This document shows positions 34,317 through 42,912 of a DNA stretch of 58,767 bases, in pieces. The notes under the pieces are model-generated. The model was not told the origin of the DNA. It saw nothing but the letters and a program-made list of their open reading frames with translations, and searched no databases. The position numbers were made by a program, and so were the translations under genes. The DNA is taken from NCBI GenBank assembly GCA_934122085.1, contig CAKOVS010000009.1, positions 1 to 58,767 of the forward strand. Direction: 5' to 3'. The stretch is from an uncultured Clostridia bacterium (GTDB taxonomy: Bacteria; Bacillota; Clostridia; TANB77; CAG-508). Every line of letters starts with the position of its first letter. Position 1 is the first letter of the stretch.

Positions 34317-35277
34317 TTAATACCTACAATTACACGTGCAATTTTTTCTTGCTAATTCTTCTAAGTCCACTTCAGAATCAAAATGCTTATTTTTGATTTC
34401 AATTCTTGCTTTAATGTTAGGCATAGGAACATACACATGTCTATCAAATCTGCCAGGACGAAGAATTGCCGGATCCAAAATTTCTTTATGGTTTGTAGCA
34501 GCAATTACAATGACATGACTACTACTATCAAATCCATCCATTTCAGCTAATAGCTGGTTTAACGTTTGCTCACTATAAGATTTTCCACTATATCTATTTT
34601 GAGCAACTGCGTCAATTTCATCAATAAAGATGATTGATGATGCAACCTTTTTGGCTTCACTAAAAATCTTTCTAACACGAAAAGCACCAACAAGTAAAAT
34701 ACCTTTTGGAATTCTAGCTCCCATGCAAGTATACTTTTCAGGTTCCTTTAAAAAGTTTACTACTTCTGAAAGTTGCTCTCTTTCCTCATTGCTTCCAGCT
34801 ACATCTGAAAATCTAACATCTGTAGTTTCGGCTTTGAATTTGAAGTTGCCAGCACCAGTTGCTTTTCTAATCATAAAGGACATATATTCAATCATTAGAA
34901 TTGAGCTAATGAGAGAAAAAGTAGCACCTAAAGTTCCACTTGAGGAATTTCCATCTACTGAAATTTCAATATTATTTCCAAGTAATTGTTGCTGATTTAC
35001 ATATTCCCAAAATTCATTACTGCTGGGAATATATGCGAATTTTTTTGTTTGATCTGTAAATGTAACAAAAATCTTATTAGAATTAATATAGGTACTAATT
35101 GCTTTAACATTCGATATAATTAATGATTTCAGAATACTTTATTTCTTGGTTTTTAGAAGTCTGAGCATCGTTATACTTTGATATTAGCAAAACAATTAGT
35201 AGTAATGTTGTTAATACAATAGATAGCAATTTTGCAATATTTTTCTTCCGAGTTTTATTCTTGCTGTTGTTTTTCAT
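34317..35277 (-). pseudogene. ftsH: ftsH pseudogene
   Basis: ATG 35277 with AAGGA 8 bp upstream begins an FtsH-like N-terminus (basic start, then LLSIVLTTLLLIVLLIS membrane segment, SEIINYI). A frame shift occurs near 35110. The extracytoplasmic part, second membrane segment and start of the AAA domain follow (FSDVAGSNEEREQLSEVVNF, ARIPKGILLVGA), but Walker A and about 45 residues after it are deleted (GILLVGA joins RVRKIFSEAKK). Walker B (IIFIDEIDAV), SRH (ATNHKEILDPAILRPGRFDR) remain; then it ends without the HExxH protease. Clearly dead. Confidence 0.92.
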
Positions 35278-35384
35278 ATTTCAGTTCCTTCAAACCGACA
35301 TATAATATTGTAAGCGTACTTTTCTATTATATCACAAATTAACATAATTTTCAATATATTAAGGTAGTATTAGTATAAAATAAT

Positions 35385-36107
35385 ATGTTTTTTGGCTTTA
35401 AGAAGAAAAATAATTCTAGCAGTTCTACTAGCAATTCCACTCCTGTAAAAACTGAAACAACTACATCGACAAATTCTTCTGCAAAAGTAGTTCTCAGCAA
35501 AGCAGAAGATGGTCTTGAGCGTCACATCGTTCGACTGAAGAAAGAGAAAAACATTGATTTGAGTTCTCATCGTGCAAGAGTATTTGTCGTAATGGATCGT
35601 TCTGGTTCTATGACTAGCTTGTATCAGTCTGGCGAAATTCAAAATGTTCTTACTCGACTTCTTCCTTTGGCATTGAAGTTCGATGATAATGGCGAACTTG
35701 AAGTGTACGTATTCAATACCAGTTGCATTCAGATGCCTTCTATGAATCTTAGCAATTATGAAAGTTATGTTAAATGCGAAATCATGAATAAAGGCTATGG
35801 TCCTTCCGGAGGTACTAGTTATTCTCCTGTTATTGAAAAGACTATGTCTATTTATGATGATGGAAGCAGTTATCATGCATTTGGTATCTTCATTACCGAT
35901 GGTGAAAATGATGATGCCTATGCAACAGACAGAGCTATCAGAAATTCTTCTAAACTGAAGATTTTCTACCAATTTGTTGGAATCGGTTCTGAAAATTTCC
36001 GGTACCTTCAGAAACTTGATGATCTGGATGGCCGTGATGATGAACAGCTATATACAAAACTGCTGGAACAGTATCCTCAGTGGCTGAGAGCAATGCATAT
36101 TAATTAG
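35385..36107 (+). CDS. von Willebrand A domain protein (TerY/YegL-like)
   Basis: A 240-residue cytoplasmic protein. After a basic-aromatic start (FFGFKKK) comes a Ser/Thr/Asn linker (residues 9-38), then a VWA domain with a complete metal site: VFVVMDRSGSMTSL (DxSxS), the Thr in SGGTSYSPV and the Asp in IFITDGEND. C-terminal EQYPQWLRAMHIN is typical for TerY-like and tellurite-resistance-associated VWA proteins. Codons are GC-richer than the flanks. The start has no strong ribosome site (AAGG is 22 bp away) and may be leaderless behind TATAAAAT at about 35372. Single gene, no Ter partners near. Confidence 0.85.
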   Translation: MFFGFKKKNNSSSSTSNSTPVKTETTTSTNSSAKVVLSKAEDGLERHIVRLKKEKNIDLSSHRARVFVVMDRSGSMTSLYQSGEIQNVLTRLLPLALKFDDNGELEVYVFNTSCIQMPSMNLSNYESYVKCEIMNKGYGPSGGTSYSPVIEKTMSIYDDGSSYHAFGIFITDGENDDAYATDRAIRNSSKLKIFYQFVGIGSENFRYLQKLDDLDGRDDEQLYTKLLEQYPQWLRAMHIN

Positions 36108-36147
36108 CATTGTTCAAATATCAGATAATTTTATTAATCTGAAGTCT

Positions 36148-36198
36148 TAAAAAAGGTCTCACAAAGTAATATAAAAACTACTTTGTGAGACCTTTTCT
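36148..36198. terminator. Bidirectional terminator
   Basis: AAAAGGTCTCACAAAGTA and TACTTTGTGAGACCTTTT are perfect 18-bp arms. It serves both the VWA gene (+) and the converging zeta-like gene (-). Confidence 0.92.
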
Positions 36199-36993
36199 TT
36201 ATTGACGTGGATCTTGTTTATTTAATTCTTCTTTTATTTTATCATATTGGGCTGAAATTTCTTCAGCAGTTCCATGATTTAAATCTTCTAAATCTATACT
36301 TCCACCATTTAAATCAATTGTTATATTAGCATTTTTGTTATATATAACATATGCAATGCCTTCAAATTGAGCAACTAAATCTTTTAAATATCTATACATA
36401 TTAGAAAATTTATCTATTACTTCATTTTTTTCAACATCTCTTCCCATTTCTTGAGCTCTAGATCTAATATTTTGCATAGAAAGCTTTAATGTTGGATTTA
36501 AAGCTATTATACTTGGTGTAACACCATTATCTATAGCATATTGAACTTTTTCTCCAAACGCAGGAGGTGTAATTGATCCTTCATATACTATACTATTTGC
36601 TAACATTCCATGTTCTTCTCTTTCAAATAAAGATTGTGAAAAATATGACTTACCTGCTCCATATGGTCCTACTATAAATACACATCTTTGTACATCTGGT
36701 CTTTGAATTGCTCTTCTAAAAGCTTCATTTGTCAAAACTGCTGCTGAATTTGTTATTGATAAATTATATTTTGTTCTATTTTCAAAACTTTCAGCATAAA
36801 ATGGATAAACCATTTTCATTAAGTCTGAATTGATATAATTTCCATTTCTACTTTCATCTAATTGTGTATATCTTTCTAATAAGCCATCCGTATGTTGACT
36901 AGCTGTTGTTCTACAATACTCCTCTATTCTTTCTTCTATTGATCCTTCTTTAAATCCTTTTTTTCTTATAATATTAATATCTATGTTTCCCAA
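36199..36993 (-). CDS. Zeta-toxin-like P-loop protein
   Basis: A 264-residue protein; TTG 36993 with GAGGG 7 bp upstream is the best start (a GTG 15 bp further lacks one). The P-loop is FIVGPYGAGKSYFSQ (near residue 108), followed by EEHGMLANSIVYEGSITPPA and IIALNPTLKLSMQNI, which fits the zeta/PezT UDP-N-acetylglucosamine kinase pattern (hydrophobic strand-GxxGxGKS/T, then Arg-rich lid NIRSRAQEMGR). A 41-residue frame precedes it on the same strand and may be its antitoxin. Chloramphenicol phosphotransferase-like kinases are an alternative. Confidence 0.75.
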   Translation of the reverse strand: MGNIDINIIRKKGFKEGSIEERIEEYCRTTASQHTDGLLERYTQLDESRNGNYINSDLMKMVYPFYAESFENRTKYNLSITNSAAVLTNEAFRRAIQRPDVQRCVFIVGPYGAGKSYFSQSLFEREEHGMLANSIVYEGSITPPAFGEKVQYAIDNGVTPSIIALNPTLKLSMQNIRSRAQEMGRDVEKNEVIDKFSNMYRYLKDLVAQFEGIAYVIYNKNANITIDLNGGSIDLEDLNHGTAEEISAQYDKIKEELNKQDPRQ

Positions 36994-37029
36994 TTTAATT
37001 ACCCTCACTTTTATTTATTATAGAACTTT

Positions 37030-37155
37030 TTAATAATTAGAATTTTTCTTTATTCTTTTTTCTAATTCTTTATCTTGTGAAGCTTCTAACGCAATTTTTT
37101 TTCCTAATGTTACTAAACTTTCAATATATTTTTGTTCTTCGTTTTTATCTTTCAT
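37030..37155 (-). CDS. 41-residue protein preceding the zeta-like gene
   Basis: KDKNEEQKYIESLVTLGKKI then ALEASQDKELEKRIKKNSNY, all helix and highly charged. The upstream ribosome site is weak. It is 36 bp before the zeta-like gene. Epsilon antitoxins are usually about 90 residues, so this would be a reduced partner; inference from position only. Confidence 0.45.
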   Translation of the reverse strand: MKDKNEEQKYIESLVTLGKKIALEASQDKELEKRIKKNSNY

Positions 37156-37289
37156 ATAATATACCACATAATATCTTAAATAGAATATTATATTCTCCTT
37201 TCATAAAAATCCACCATTAATTATTTTATCATATATTTTATTAAAATTCAACTAAAAAAACCATTTTTAATCAAAAAGAACAATTTTAA

Positions 37290-37325
37290 AAAAACTGATC
37301 AACTATTACAGTAAATCAGTTTTTT
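37290..37325 (-). terminator. Intrinsic terminator
   Basis: On the minus strand AAAAAACTGAT and ATCAGTTTTTT pair around a 15-nt loop, just downstream of the gene that ends at 37330. Confidence 0.8.
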
Positions 37326-37329
37326 AATT

Positions 37330-37986
37330 TCAATAATGCAATAAATTTTTCTTCAACAGTGAAAGTAATTCTTTACTTTCTTCAGAAGAATCAGGATCTA
37401 ATTCAAAAGTAGAAAGAAACTCTTTAAACTTTTTATTGAGATTTTGAGATTTTTTCGTTTCATAAATAGATTCATCTTCTTTTGTAAAGAAAAAAGCATG
37501 TTCAGATTTAGAAGTAGAATTGTCTTCTTCTTGAAGAAATATTCTATAAATTAATGTTTGTAACTTTAGAAGTTTTTTGCTCCTTTCTTTAATTTCTTGT
37601 TCTGTATCATTATCTAATACAACATAATGCGAGTTACGATAATAGTCTCGCATAAGTTCATATGGATCAGAATCTTGTTGAACAGAAATTGTAATTCCGT
37701 TTACGTTGAAGAAAATGTATTCTAATTTTTTATTACATTTTAAAAATGAAAATGTTTTAAACAAAACTCTTTTAAAATTAGATTGTTTACTAAATAGTCC
37801 CAAAACTAATTGACACCATTCGGTTAGTTCAATTTGATAATATGATGGAAATTTAATTAAAGCGTCTCTACCATCATATTCTATTTTTAAATCATAACTA
37901 GCATTAATTGATTGACATTTTGCAGTAAATTCTGCCTCGTTTGAATTAAAAACTGTTTTCACTTTTACTGTAGTAAGTAATTGCAT
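37330..37986 (-). CDS. Hypothetical protein of 218 residues
   Basis: ATG 37986 with AAAGGAG 9 bp upstream. Mixed alpha/beta protein: the N-terminal 110 residues hold alternating strands (LLTTVKVKTVF, SYDLKIEYDGRDALIKFPSY, LEYIFFNVNGITISV), the C-terminal half is charged helix (EQEIKERSKKLLKLQTLIYR). No membrane segment. A strong promoter with a leader hairpin lies upstream. No family recognised. Confidence 0.75.
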   Translation of the reverse strand: MQLLTTVKVKTVFNSNEAEFTAKCQSINASYDLKIEYDGRDALIKFPSYYQIELTEWCQLVLGLFSKQSNFKRVLFKTFSFLKCNKKLEYIFFNVNGITISVQQDSDPYELMRDYYRNSHYVVLDNDTEQEIKERSKKLLKLQTLIYRIFLQEEDNSTSKSEHAFFFTKEDESIYETKKSQNLNKKFKEFLSTFELDPDSSEESKELLSLLKKNLLHY

Positions 37987-38087
37987 AAAAGTCTCTCCTT
38001 TGATGAATTAAGTATTGCTTAAAATGTAATAATTGAAATTTCATAAAGATGTTCTAAAAATACTTAGCTTATTTGCTAAAACGGTTA

Positions 38088-38117
38088 AATTATATCACAT
38101 ATTTACATAATATTCAA
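38088..38117 (-). promoter_or_regulatory. Promoter with leader hairpin for the gene at 37330
   Basis: Minus strand TTGAAT (38117-38112) and TATAAT (38093-38088), spacing 18 bp. The leader of about 95 nt contains TTAGC/GCTAA as a small hairpin. Confidence 0.65.
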
Positions 38118-38122
38118 CAAAA

Positions 38123-38274
38123 TTATAATAATTTATCTATAAATATAGCATAAGCATCTAATGGATCATTGATATTAACACAATTTATTGCACCAATTAA
38201 TTTTCCAGGATTATTATAAGTACATATACAAATATAGATAACAATATTACTAATGTTGCTACAATTTTTTTCAT
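38123..38274 (-). pseudogene. Remnant of a small exported protein
   Basis: ATG 38274 starts a signal-peptide-like frame (KKIVATLVILLSIFVYVL). In a shifted frame the conserved tail NNPGKLIGAINCVNINDPLD and DAYAIFIDKLL follows to the stop at 38123. The middle is deleted. Family unknown. Confidence 0.5.
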
Positions 38275-38318
38275 TTTATATAAACTCCTAAAATTTTAAT
38301 ATACCATCTTTTGAAGAT

Positions 38319-39287
38319 TTATATAAATTCAATATTTAATAATTCTATTTGATTAGAAATAAAATCTGGATTTAAATCTATATTATTTACTAATTCTGTA
38401 GAAAGATATTTTTTATTATCGTCAGGAAAAATTGTAACAATGTTTCCATCAATATCATTTTCTAATAAAATTCCACCTAATAAATTAGCACCTGACGATA
38501 TTCCAACACCTATTCCAAGTTCTCTTGAAAGTTTTCTAGACATATTGATTGCATCATAATCATTAATTAATAGTATTTTATCTATTTTATTTTTGTCTAT
38601 TAAATCTGGAATAAAGTCATCTCCAATTCCTTCTATCTTATGTTGGTCTAAAATTATTCCTTTAGACATAAGTGGCATTTTATCAGGTTCTATGGCTGTA
38701 ATCATTAAATTTGGATATTTTTCTTTAAGCTTTTTACCTGTTCCCATCAAAGTTCCACCTGTTCCAACACCAGATACAAAACCACTAATTGGTTTTGTAA
38801 GTTGATTTAATATTTCTTCTCCCGTTGTTTCATAATGTGCGAAAAAGTTATCCATATTTGAAAATTGATTTGTGAATAATCCATTTATATTTTGAGCTAA
38901 TTTTTTTGCTTCTTCAATACATCTTAAAAATCCACCTTCTTCTTTCGAAATAAGAAATATATTTGCTCCATAGCTTTTCATTAATTGTATTCTTTCTTTA
39001 CTAGCCCAATCAGGCATAAAAATATATACAGGATGATTATAGTAAGCCCCAAGTGCTGATAATGAAATTCCTGTATTTCCACTGGTTGCTTCTATTAAAG
39101 GTTGTTTTTCTTTTAAAATTCCTTTCGCTTTTGCATTATTTATCATATAAAATGCAACTCTATCTTTTATACTACCAGTTAAATTATAATATTCTAATTT
39201 TACAAAAATTTGTTTATTTTTTTCTTTATATTTGTAGTTTATTTTTATCATTGGAGTATTTCCAATTATGAAATTCTGTTCGAACAT
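38319..39287 (-). CDS. cysK: Cysteine synthase (O-acetylserine sulfhydrylase)
   Basis: A 322-residue PLP enzyme of the CysK/CysM family making cysteine from O-acetylserine and sulfide. The PLP Lys lies in TGSIKDRVAFYMI (near residue 40); the substrate loop is EATSGNTGISL; the phosphate cup is SGVGTGGTLMGTGKKL; SSGANLLG near the end is also conserved. AAGGAGG before the ATG. The length and the VGIGD-type EGIGDDFIPDLI loop fit CysK/CysM; which of the two is not clear. Single gene. Confidence 0.9.
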   Translation of the reverse strand: MFEQNFIIGNTPMIKINYKYKEKNKQIFVKLEYYNLTGSIKDRVAFYMINNAKAKGILKEKQPLIEATSGNTGISLSALGAYYNHPVYIFMPDWASKERIQLMKSYGANIFLISKEEGGFLRCIEEAKKLAQNINGLFTNQFSNMDNFFAHYETTGEEILNQLTKPISGFVSGVGTGGTLMGTGKKLKEKYPNLMITAIEPDKMPLMSKGIILDQHKIEGIGDDFIPDLIDKNKIDKILLINDYDAINMSRKLSRELGIGVGISSGANLLGGILLENDIDGNIVTIFPDDNKKYLSTELVNNIDLNPDFISNQIELLNIEFI

Positions 39288-39327
39288 ATTATTCCTCCTT
39301 CATAAATAATATTCAAATAAAAAGAAA

Positions 39328-39357
39328 AAAGAATAGAACTTTTAATTCTATTCTTCA
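39328..39357 (-). terminator. Terminator of the sigma/anti-sigma operon
   Basis: GAATAGAA and TTCTATTC arms around CTTTTAA overlap the end of the anti-sigma gene; the minus-strand product ends in a T-rich run. Confidence 0.7.
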
Positions 39358-40208
39358 ATAATATATCCAGTTATATCTGGTTTTTTTATATCATCATCTG
39401 TAACTATATTAAATTTGTAGTCATAATCTATAACTAAATCATTTTCATTATTTTTTTCAATATGTCTTACTGCCATTCCAGTATATGTATCAATATAGCT
39501 TTCATTATTTTTGTCTTTTATTAAATAGCATTTTTTACCATTACAAGATGTTGAAATTATACTGAAATATGTTGAATTAATATTTGGAAAAATTATACTT
39601 CCAATTTTATCTTTTAAACTAGTTGGTATATATGTTACAGGATATATTTGACCATCTATAAAAGATTTTTTTATATATTTGTTTTCTCCTATTTCTTGTA
39701 ATAATATTTGATCATTTCCTTTTTTATAATATATCATTTTTTGTATTTCTTGAGTGTCTGTTGAAAATCTCGTCCAAGTTCGCAAATAATCTTCACCTTT
39801 ATTATAAATTTCAGTTGTTATAAAATAATCTCCTTGGTATGAATTTAATTTAATATAATAATTATCATATGATTGACTTTCTTTAGCTTTTTTAGAAAGT
39901 GATGATATTATTATAGCTTTTCTTCCTATAATTGTTATAAAAATTATTAATATAATTATTATAATTGTTTTTAAGGTTTTTAATTTTATATTGTATTTTT
40001 TTATATAATTTACTTCATTTTTATTTGTTTGTTTATGTGGCTTTTGAATTTCAGCTTTCATGTTGTCAAATATTTTTTTACAAGTATTACATTCTTTTAG
40101 GTGTTCTTCTATAAATAAATTTGTTTCTTCATTTGTTAAACCTTCAACATAATTAGGCAATAAATCTTGAACAATTTTACATTCATTTTTTCTACTCATA
40201 TTAATCAA
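39348..40208 (-). CDS. Zinc-finger anti-sigma factor
   Basis: A 286-residue membrane protein. The N-terminal zf-HC2 domain has the HxxxCxxC ligand set: C near residue 7, EEHLKECNTCKKIFDNM (H, C, C), and PNYVEGLTNEET in between. One membrane segment (about 78-100) is followed by a 180-residue extracytoplasmic sensor-like region. It overlaps the sigma gene by 8 bp. It would hold the ECF factor at the membrane until a surface signal releases it. Confidence 0.9.
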   Translation of the reverse strand: MINMSRKNECKIVQDLLPNYVEGLTNEETNLFIEEHLKECNTCKKIFDNMKAEIQKPHKQTNKNEVNYIKKYNIKLKTLKTIIIIILIIFITIIGRKAIIISSLSKKAKESQSYDNYYIKLNSYQGDYFITTEIYNKGEDYLRTWTRFSTDTQEIQKMIYYKKGNDQILLQEIGENKYIKKSFIDGQIYPVTYIPTSLKDKIGSIIFPNINSTYFSIISTSCNGKKCYLIKDKNNESYIDTYTGMAVRHIEKNNENDLVIDYDYKFNIVTDDDIKKPDITGYIIEE

Positions 40209-40680
40209 CCTCCTTTAATTGGTTTTTACCTCGATAAAACGTGACTCTTGCCCAAGTTTCAGTTTTATTTAAAATATCTGCTATTTCTTTAAAGGTTAAT
40301 TCTCCTGATATTCTTAAATACATTACTTCTCTTGTTTTTTCATCTAGTTTTTGCATTTTCTTATATAGAGAAATTTTTTCATCATCTGATATAATTTTTT
40401 CTTCTAATGATTTTTGTTCAGTAATATTTATTAAATCTTCTTCAGATAGATTAGTAATCTTTTTATTTTTTCGACATTGGTCAATCCATAAATTTTTAGC
40501 AATTTGGCATAACCATACAGACATCTTACACTCACCTTTATATGTATTAATTTTTTTGACAGCTTTGTAAAAAGTTTCTTGGGTAAGTTCTTCCGAAATA
40601 TCACTATTACGAGTTAGACAGAATAAATATTTATTTACTGTTTCAAAATATTCTTTATATATTTTTTCAATATCCTGCAT
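40201..40680 (-). CDS. ECF-type sigma factor
   Basis: A 159-residue sigma factor. Region 2: KYLFCLTRNSDISEELTQET with FYKAVKKINTY; region 4: LDEKTREVMYLRISGELTFK, then EIADILNKTETWARVTFYRG. The helix-turn-helix has TETWARVTFYRGK, close to SigV/SigM-like clostridial factors. GGGGGAAAAAG before the ATG. First gene of the two-gene sigma/anti-sigma operon. Confidence 0.92.
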   Translation of the reverse strand: MQDIEKIYKEYFETVNKYLFCLTRNSDISEELTQETFYKAVKKINTYKGECKMSVWLCQIAKNLWIDQCRKNKKITNLSEEDLINITEQKSLEEKIISDDEKISLYKKMQKLDEKTREVMYLRISGELTFKEIADILNKTETWARVTFYRGKNQLKEVD

Positions 40681-40725
40681 AACTTTTTCCCCCTTTGTAA
40701 ATATGACGCAGAAAAATTATATTTG

Positions 40726-41328
40726 TTACAAAATTCCTAAATGTTCTAATAATATTTTTATTCCAATTAAGATTAATATAATTCCACCTGCTAATTCAGC
40801 TTTTTTCTCATATTTGCTACCAAATTTATTTCCAACTTTTGTACCTATAATTGATATTGCAAATGTTATTATACCTATCATTGAAATTGCTAAAAGTAAA
40901 TTTACCCTTAAAAATGCAAATGTTATTCCAATAGCAAGAGCATCTATACTTGTAGCAACAGCTAATACAAACATTGTTTTAAAACTTATATCATCATTAC
41001 TTTCTTCATCTTCTTTTTCTTTACAAAAAGCTTCTTTTATCATATTTCCACCAATTATTCCAAGCAAGATGAATGCAATCCAATGATCTATATTTGTAAC
41101 AAGATTTTCGAATGCTGAACCTAAAAAATATCCTATTGTTGGCATAAGTGCTTGAAATCCTCCAAACCATAATCCTATAATACATGATTTTTTACAGTTA
41201 ATTTTTTTCATTGAAATTCCCTTACAAACTGAAACAGCAAAAGCGTCCATTGCAAGGCCGATACTTAATAATAATAATTCAATAACTCCCATTTTTCCAC
41301 TCCTATTTTTACATATAAAAAGACTCAA
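40726..41328 (-). CDS. mntP: Manganese efflux pump MntP
   Basis: A 200-residue membrane protein with six hydrophobic segments and the two MntP hallmark acidic motifs: GLAMDAFAVSVCKGI (near residue 20) and ATSIDALAIGITFAF (near 125). NxMIKEA in between is also typical. Exports Mn2+ to prevent toxicity. The usual yybP-ykoY Mn riboswitch was looked for upstream and not seen. An in-frame ATG at about 41292 (VIELLLLSIGLAMDA...) is a likely start; the given one adds 12 residues. Confidence 0.9.
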   Translation of the reverse strand: MSLFICKNRSGKMGVIELLLLSIGLAMDAFAVSVCKGISMKKINCKKSCIIGLWFGGFQALMPTIGYFLGSAFENLVTNIDHWIAFILLGIIGGNMIKEAFCKEKEDEESNDDISFKTMFVLAVATSIDALAIGITFAFLRVNLLLAISMIGIITFAISIIGTKVGNKFGSKYEKKAELAGGIILILIGIKILLEHLGIL

Positions 41329-41451
41329 CTGTAATCTTACAGATAAGTCTTTAAACTTATACTATATTAATATTTCCTTGTTCATACTTTTATACTAAAA
41401 TGATACTATTAATAACATTTTAAATTTTTCTTCTCCAAACACACTGCGAGG
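41329..41451. other. Non-coding DNA upstream of mntP
   Basis: Contains AAAGACT...AGTCTTT (41328-41358), an interrupted hairpin, and AT-rich sequence up to the insertion-sequence remnant at 41452. No riboswitch and no gene were recognised. Confidence 0.5.
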
Positions 41452-41676
41452 TGTAGTGTTACAATTGATGTGAAACAAAAAGTATAGAAAAAAAGTGATT
41501 CAAGTAGTATAATTGAATTGTCGAAAAACAAATTATACGAAAGGACTTGAATCACTTATGAATAATAGTATAACACAAAAAGAAAAAAGAAAGCAGCTAG
41601 AGATAGCATAAATGTAAGAAACAAATTCAATATATTACAGGAAAAATATATTAATTTGTTTCACATCATTGACACA
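41452..41676. mobile_element. Deletion-derivative insertion sequence (MITE-like)
   Basis: Imperfect inverted repeats with identical core TGATGTGAAACAAA at both ends (left 41468-41481, right as TTTGTTTCACATCA 41656-41669) enclose about 200 bp. Inside, a ribosome site and the first codons of a transposase remain (MNNSITQKEKRKQ, 41558-) and then stop, so this is an internally deleted IS. The right end overlaps the last codons of the broken merR gene. The parent IS family is not certain (IS481/ISNCY-like start). Confidence 0.7.
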
Positions 41677-42057
41677 CGTACATTTTCAGTAAAATCTTTC
41701 CTTTTTCCATCTACAATTTCATCATATAATTCTATTTTATAATTCAATCTTTCTAATGTCTTTGTAATGTTCTTTTGTTTTTCTAATAGCTTTTCTCTTT
41801 GCTCTTCCAATATTTTTTTCTCGCTTCAACTGTTGATTTTCCTTGCTCAAATAATGTCATATATTCTATTAGAATTTCTATTTCAACTCCTGCATTTCTC
41901 ATACATTTTATAAATTCTATTCTTTTACATGATGTTTCATCATAATTTCTTATTCCATTTTGATTTCTTGGAACTTTTGCAAGTAATCCTATTCTTTCAT
42001 AATATCTTAATGCATCTGGTGTTAAATCATATTTTTACTAACTTCTGTTATTGTCAT
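41661..42057 (-). pseudogene. MerR-family regulator, frameshifted
   Basis: ATG 42057 begins TITEVS, then a shifted frame gives the MerR helix-turn-helix: KYDLTPDALRYYERIGLLAK, VPRNQNGIRNYDETSCKRIE. The dimer helix (FEQGKSTVEARKKILEEQRE, KLLEKQKNITKTLERLNYKI) follows after a second shift near 41825, to VSMM* at 41661 inside the right end of the insertion sequence. Dead as read; two single-base breaks and an altered C-terminus. Confidence 0.85.
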
Positions 42058-42102
42058 TTTATTTCCTCCATATTTATATTTTAGTTATATATTATTTTTT
42101 AA

Positions 42103-42888
42103 TTATCTTTCTTCTTCAAGTTTATGATTCATTTGATATTCATTTTCTAAAATCAAAGAAAATTTCTTCGGGATATATCCTTTTTCTATTAATTGTGGAT
42201 TAATTCCATATAATGCCTCTGATAATGCACCAGTAATACATGCATTTGTATCAGTATCTCCGCCATATGATATTATATTTGAAATACTTTCTTCAAAACT
42301 ATTACTTGTAAATGCTGCATATATACAATTGTTAAATGTTTGGCTACAAGTAGTATTAAATTTATCAAATTTTTTATATTGTAACTTTAAACCTAATTTA
42401 TCCAATATTTCTTCTTTCTTTTTTCCTTGTTTGGCATAAAAAATAATTAAAGAAATTAAAGTAGAATATACTATTGCTTCTTTTGAATTATGAGATGGTA
42501 TTGTTGCAAGTCTTGAATTTTCTTTTACTTCTTGTTCTGTTTGAAAATAATACCCAATAGGTGAAATTCTCATCATAGCGCCATTGCCGCAACTTGTTCC
42601 CTCTTTTGATGATTCCAACCATTTTATATATCCAGGAGAAAAACTTGTTTTAAAATATGGTTTAAATTCAGGTTTATAGTTTTTATATTCATGTCCATAT
42701 TTTCTTAAATATTTTTCATAATCTTTATCATTTTGAATTGCTTCAGCAATTGCTATTGTTAATATTGTATCATCACTGAAAAATGCCTTAGGAGGTATTA
42801 TTTCCTGGATCTGAATATTCTTTATTCCTTTTAATTGTTCAAATTCATAAATTGAACCTGCTAAATCTCCTATTACTGCTCCCCACAT
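42103..42888 (-). CDS. ADP-ribosylglycohydrolase family protein
   Basis: A 261-residue DraG/ARH-type hydrolase that removes ADP-ribose from proteins or small molecules. The dinuclear Mg site is visible: GAVIGDLAGSIYEF (N-terminus), FSDDTILTIAIAEA (near residue 37) and SYGGDTDTNACITGALSEAL (C-terminal DxDTN motif near 212). Complete length. It is one of three genes in this window that act on ADP-ribose (with the sirtuin and the macrodomain at 54.8-56.5 kb). Confidence 0.92.
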   Translation of the reverse strand: MWGAVIGDLAGSIYEFEQLKGIKNIQIQEIIPPKAFFSDDTILTIAIAEAIQNDKDYEKYLRKYGHEYKNYKPEFKPYFKTSFSPGYIKWLESSKEGTSCGNGAMMRISPIGYYFQTEQEVKENSRLATIPSHNSKEAIVYSTLISLIIFYAKQGKKKEEILDKLGLKLQYKKFDKFNTTCSQTFNNCIYAAFTSNSFEESISNIISYGGDTDTNACITGALSEALYGINPQLIEKGYIPKKFSLILENEYQMNHKLEEER

Positions 42889-42912
42889 ATATTAAATATC
42901 TTTTATCCTTCC

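Noticed and set aside
35370..35972. Long minus-strand frame over the VWA gene
   Set aside because: Antisense shadow; the plus strand has the complete metal-binding motif and normal codons.
40684..41329. yybP-ykoY manganese riboswitch for mntP
   Set aside because: The intergenic region upstream of mntP lacks the conserved loops; only an interrupted hairpin is present.
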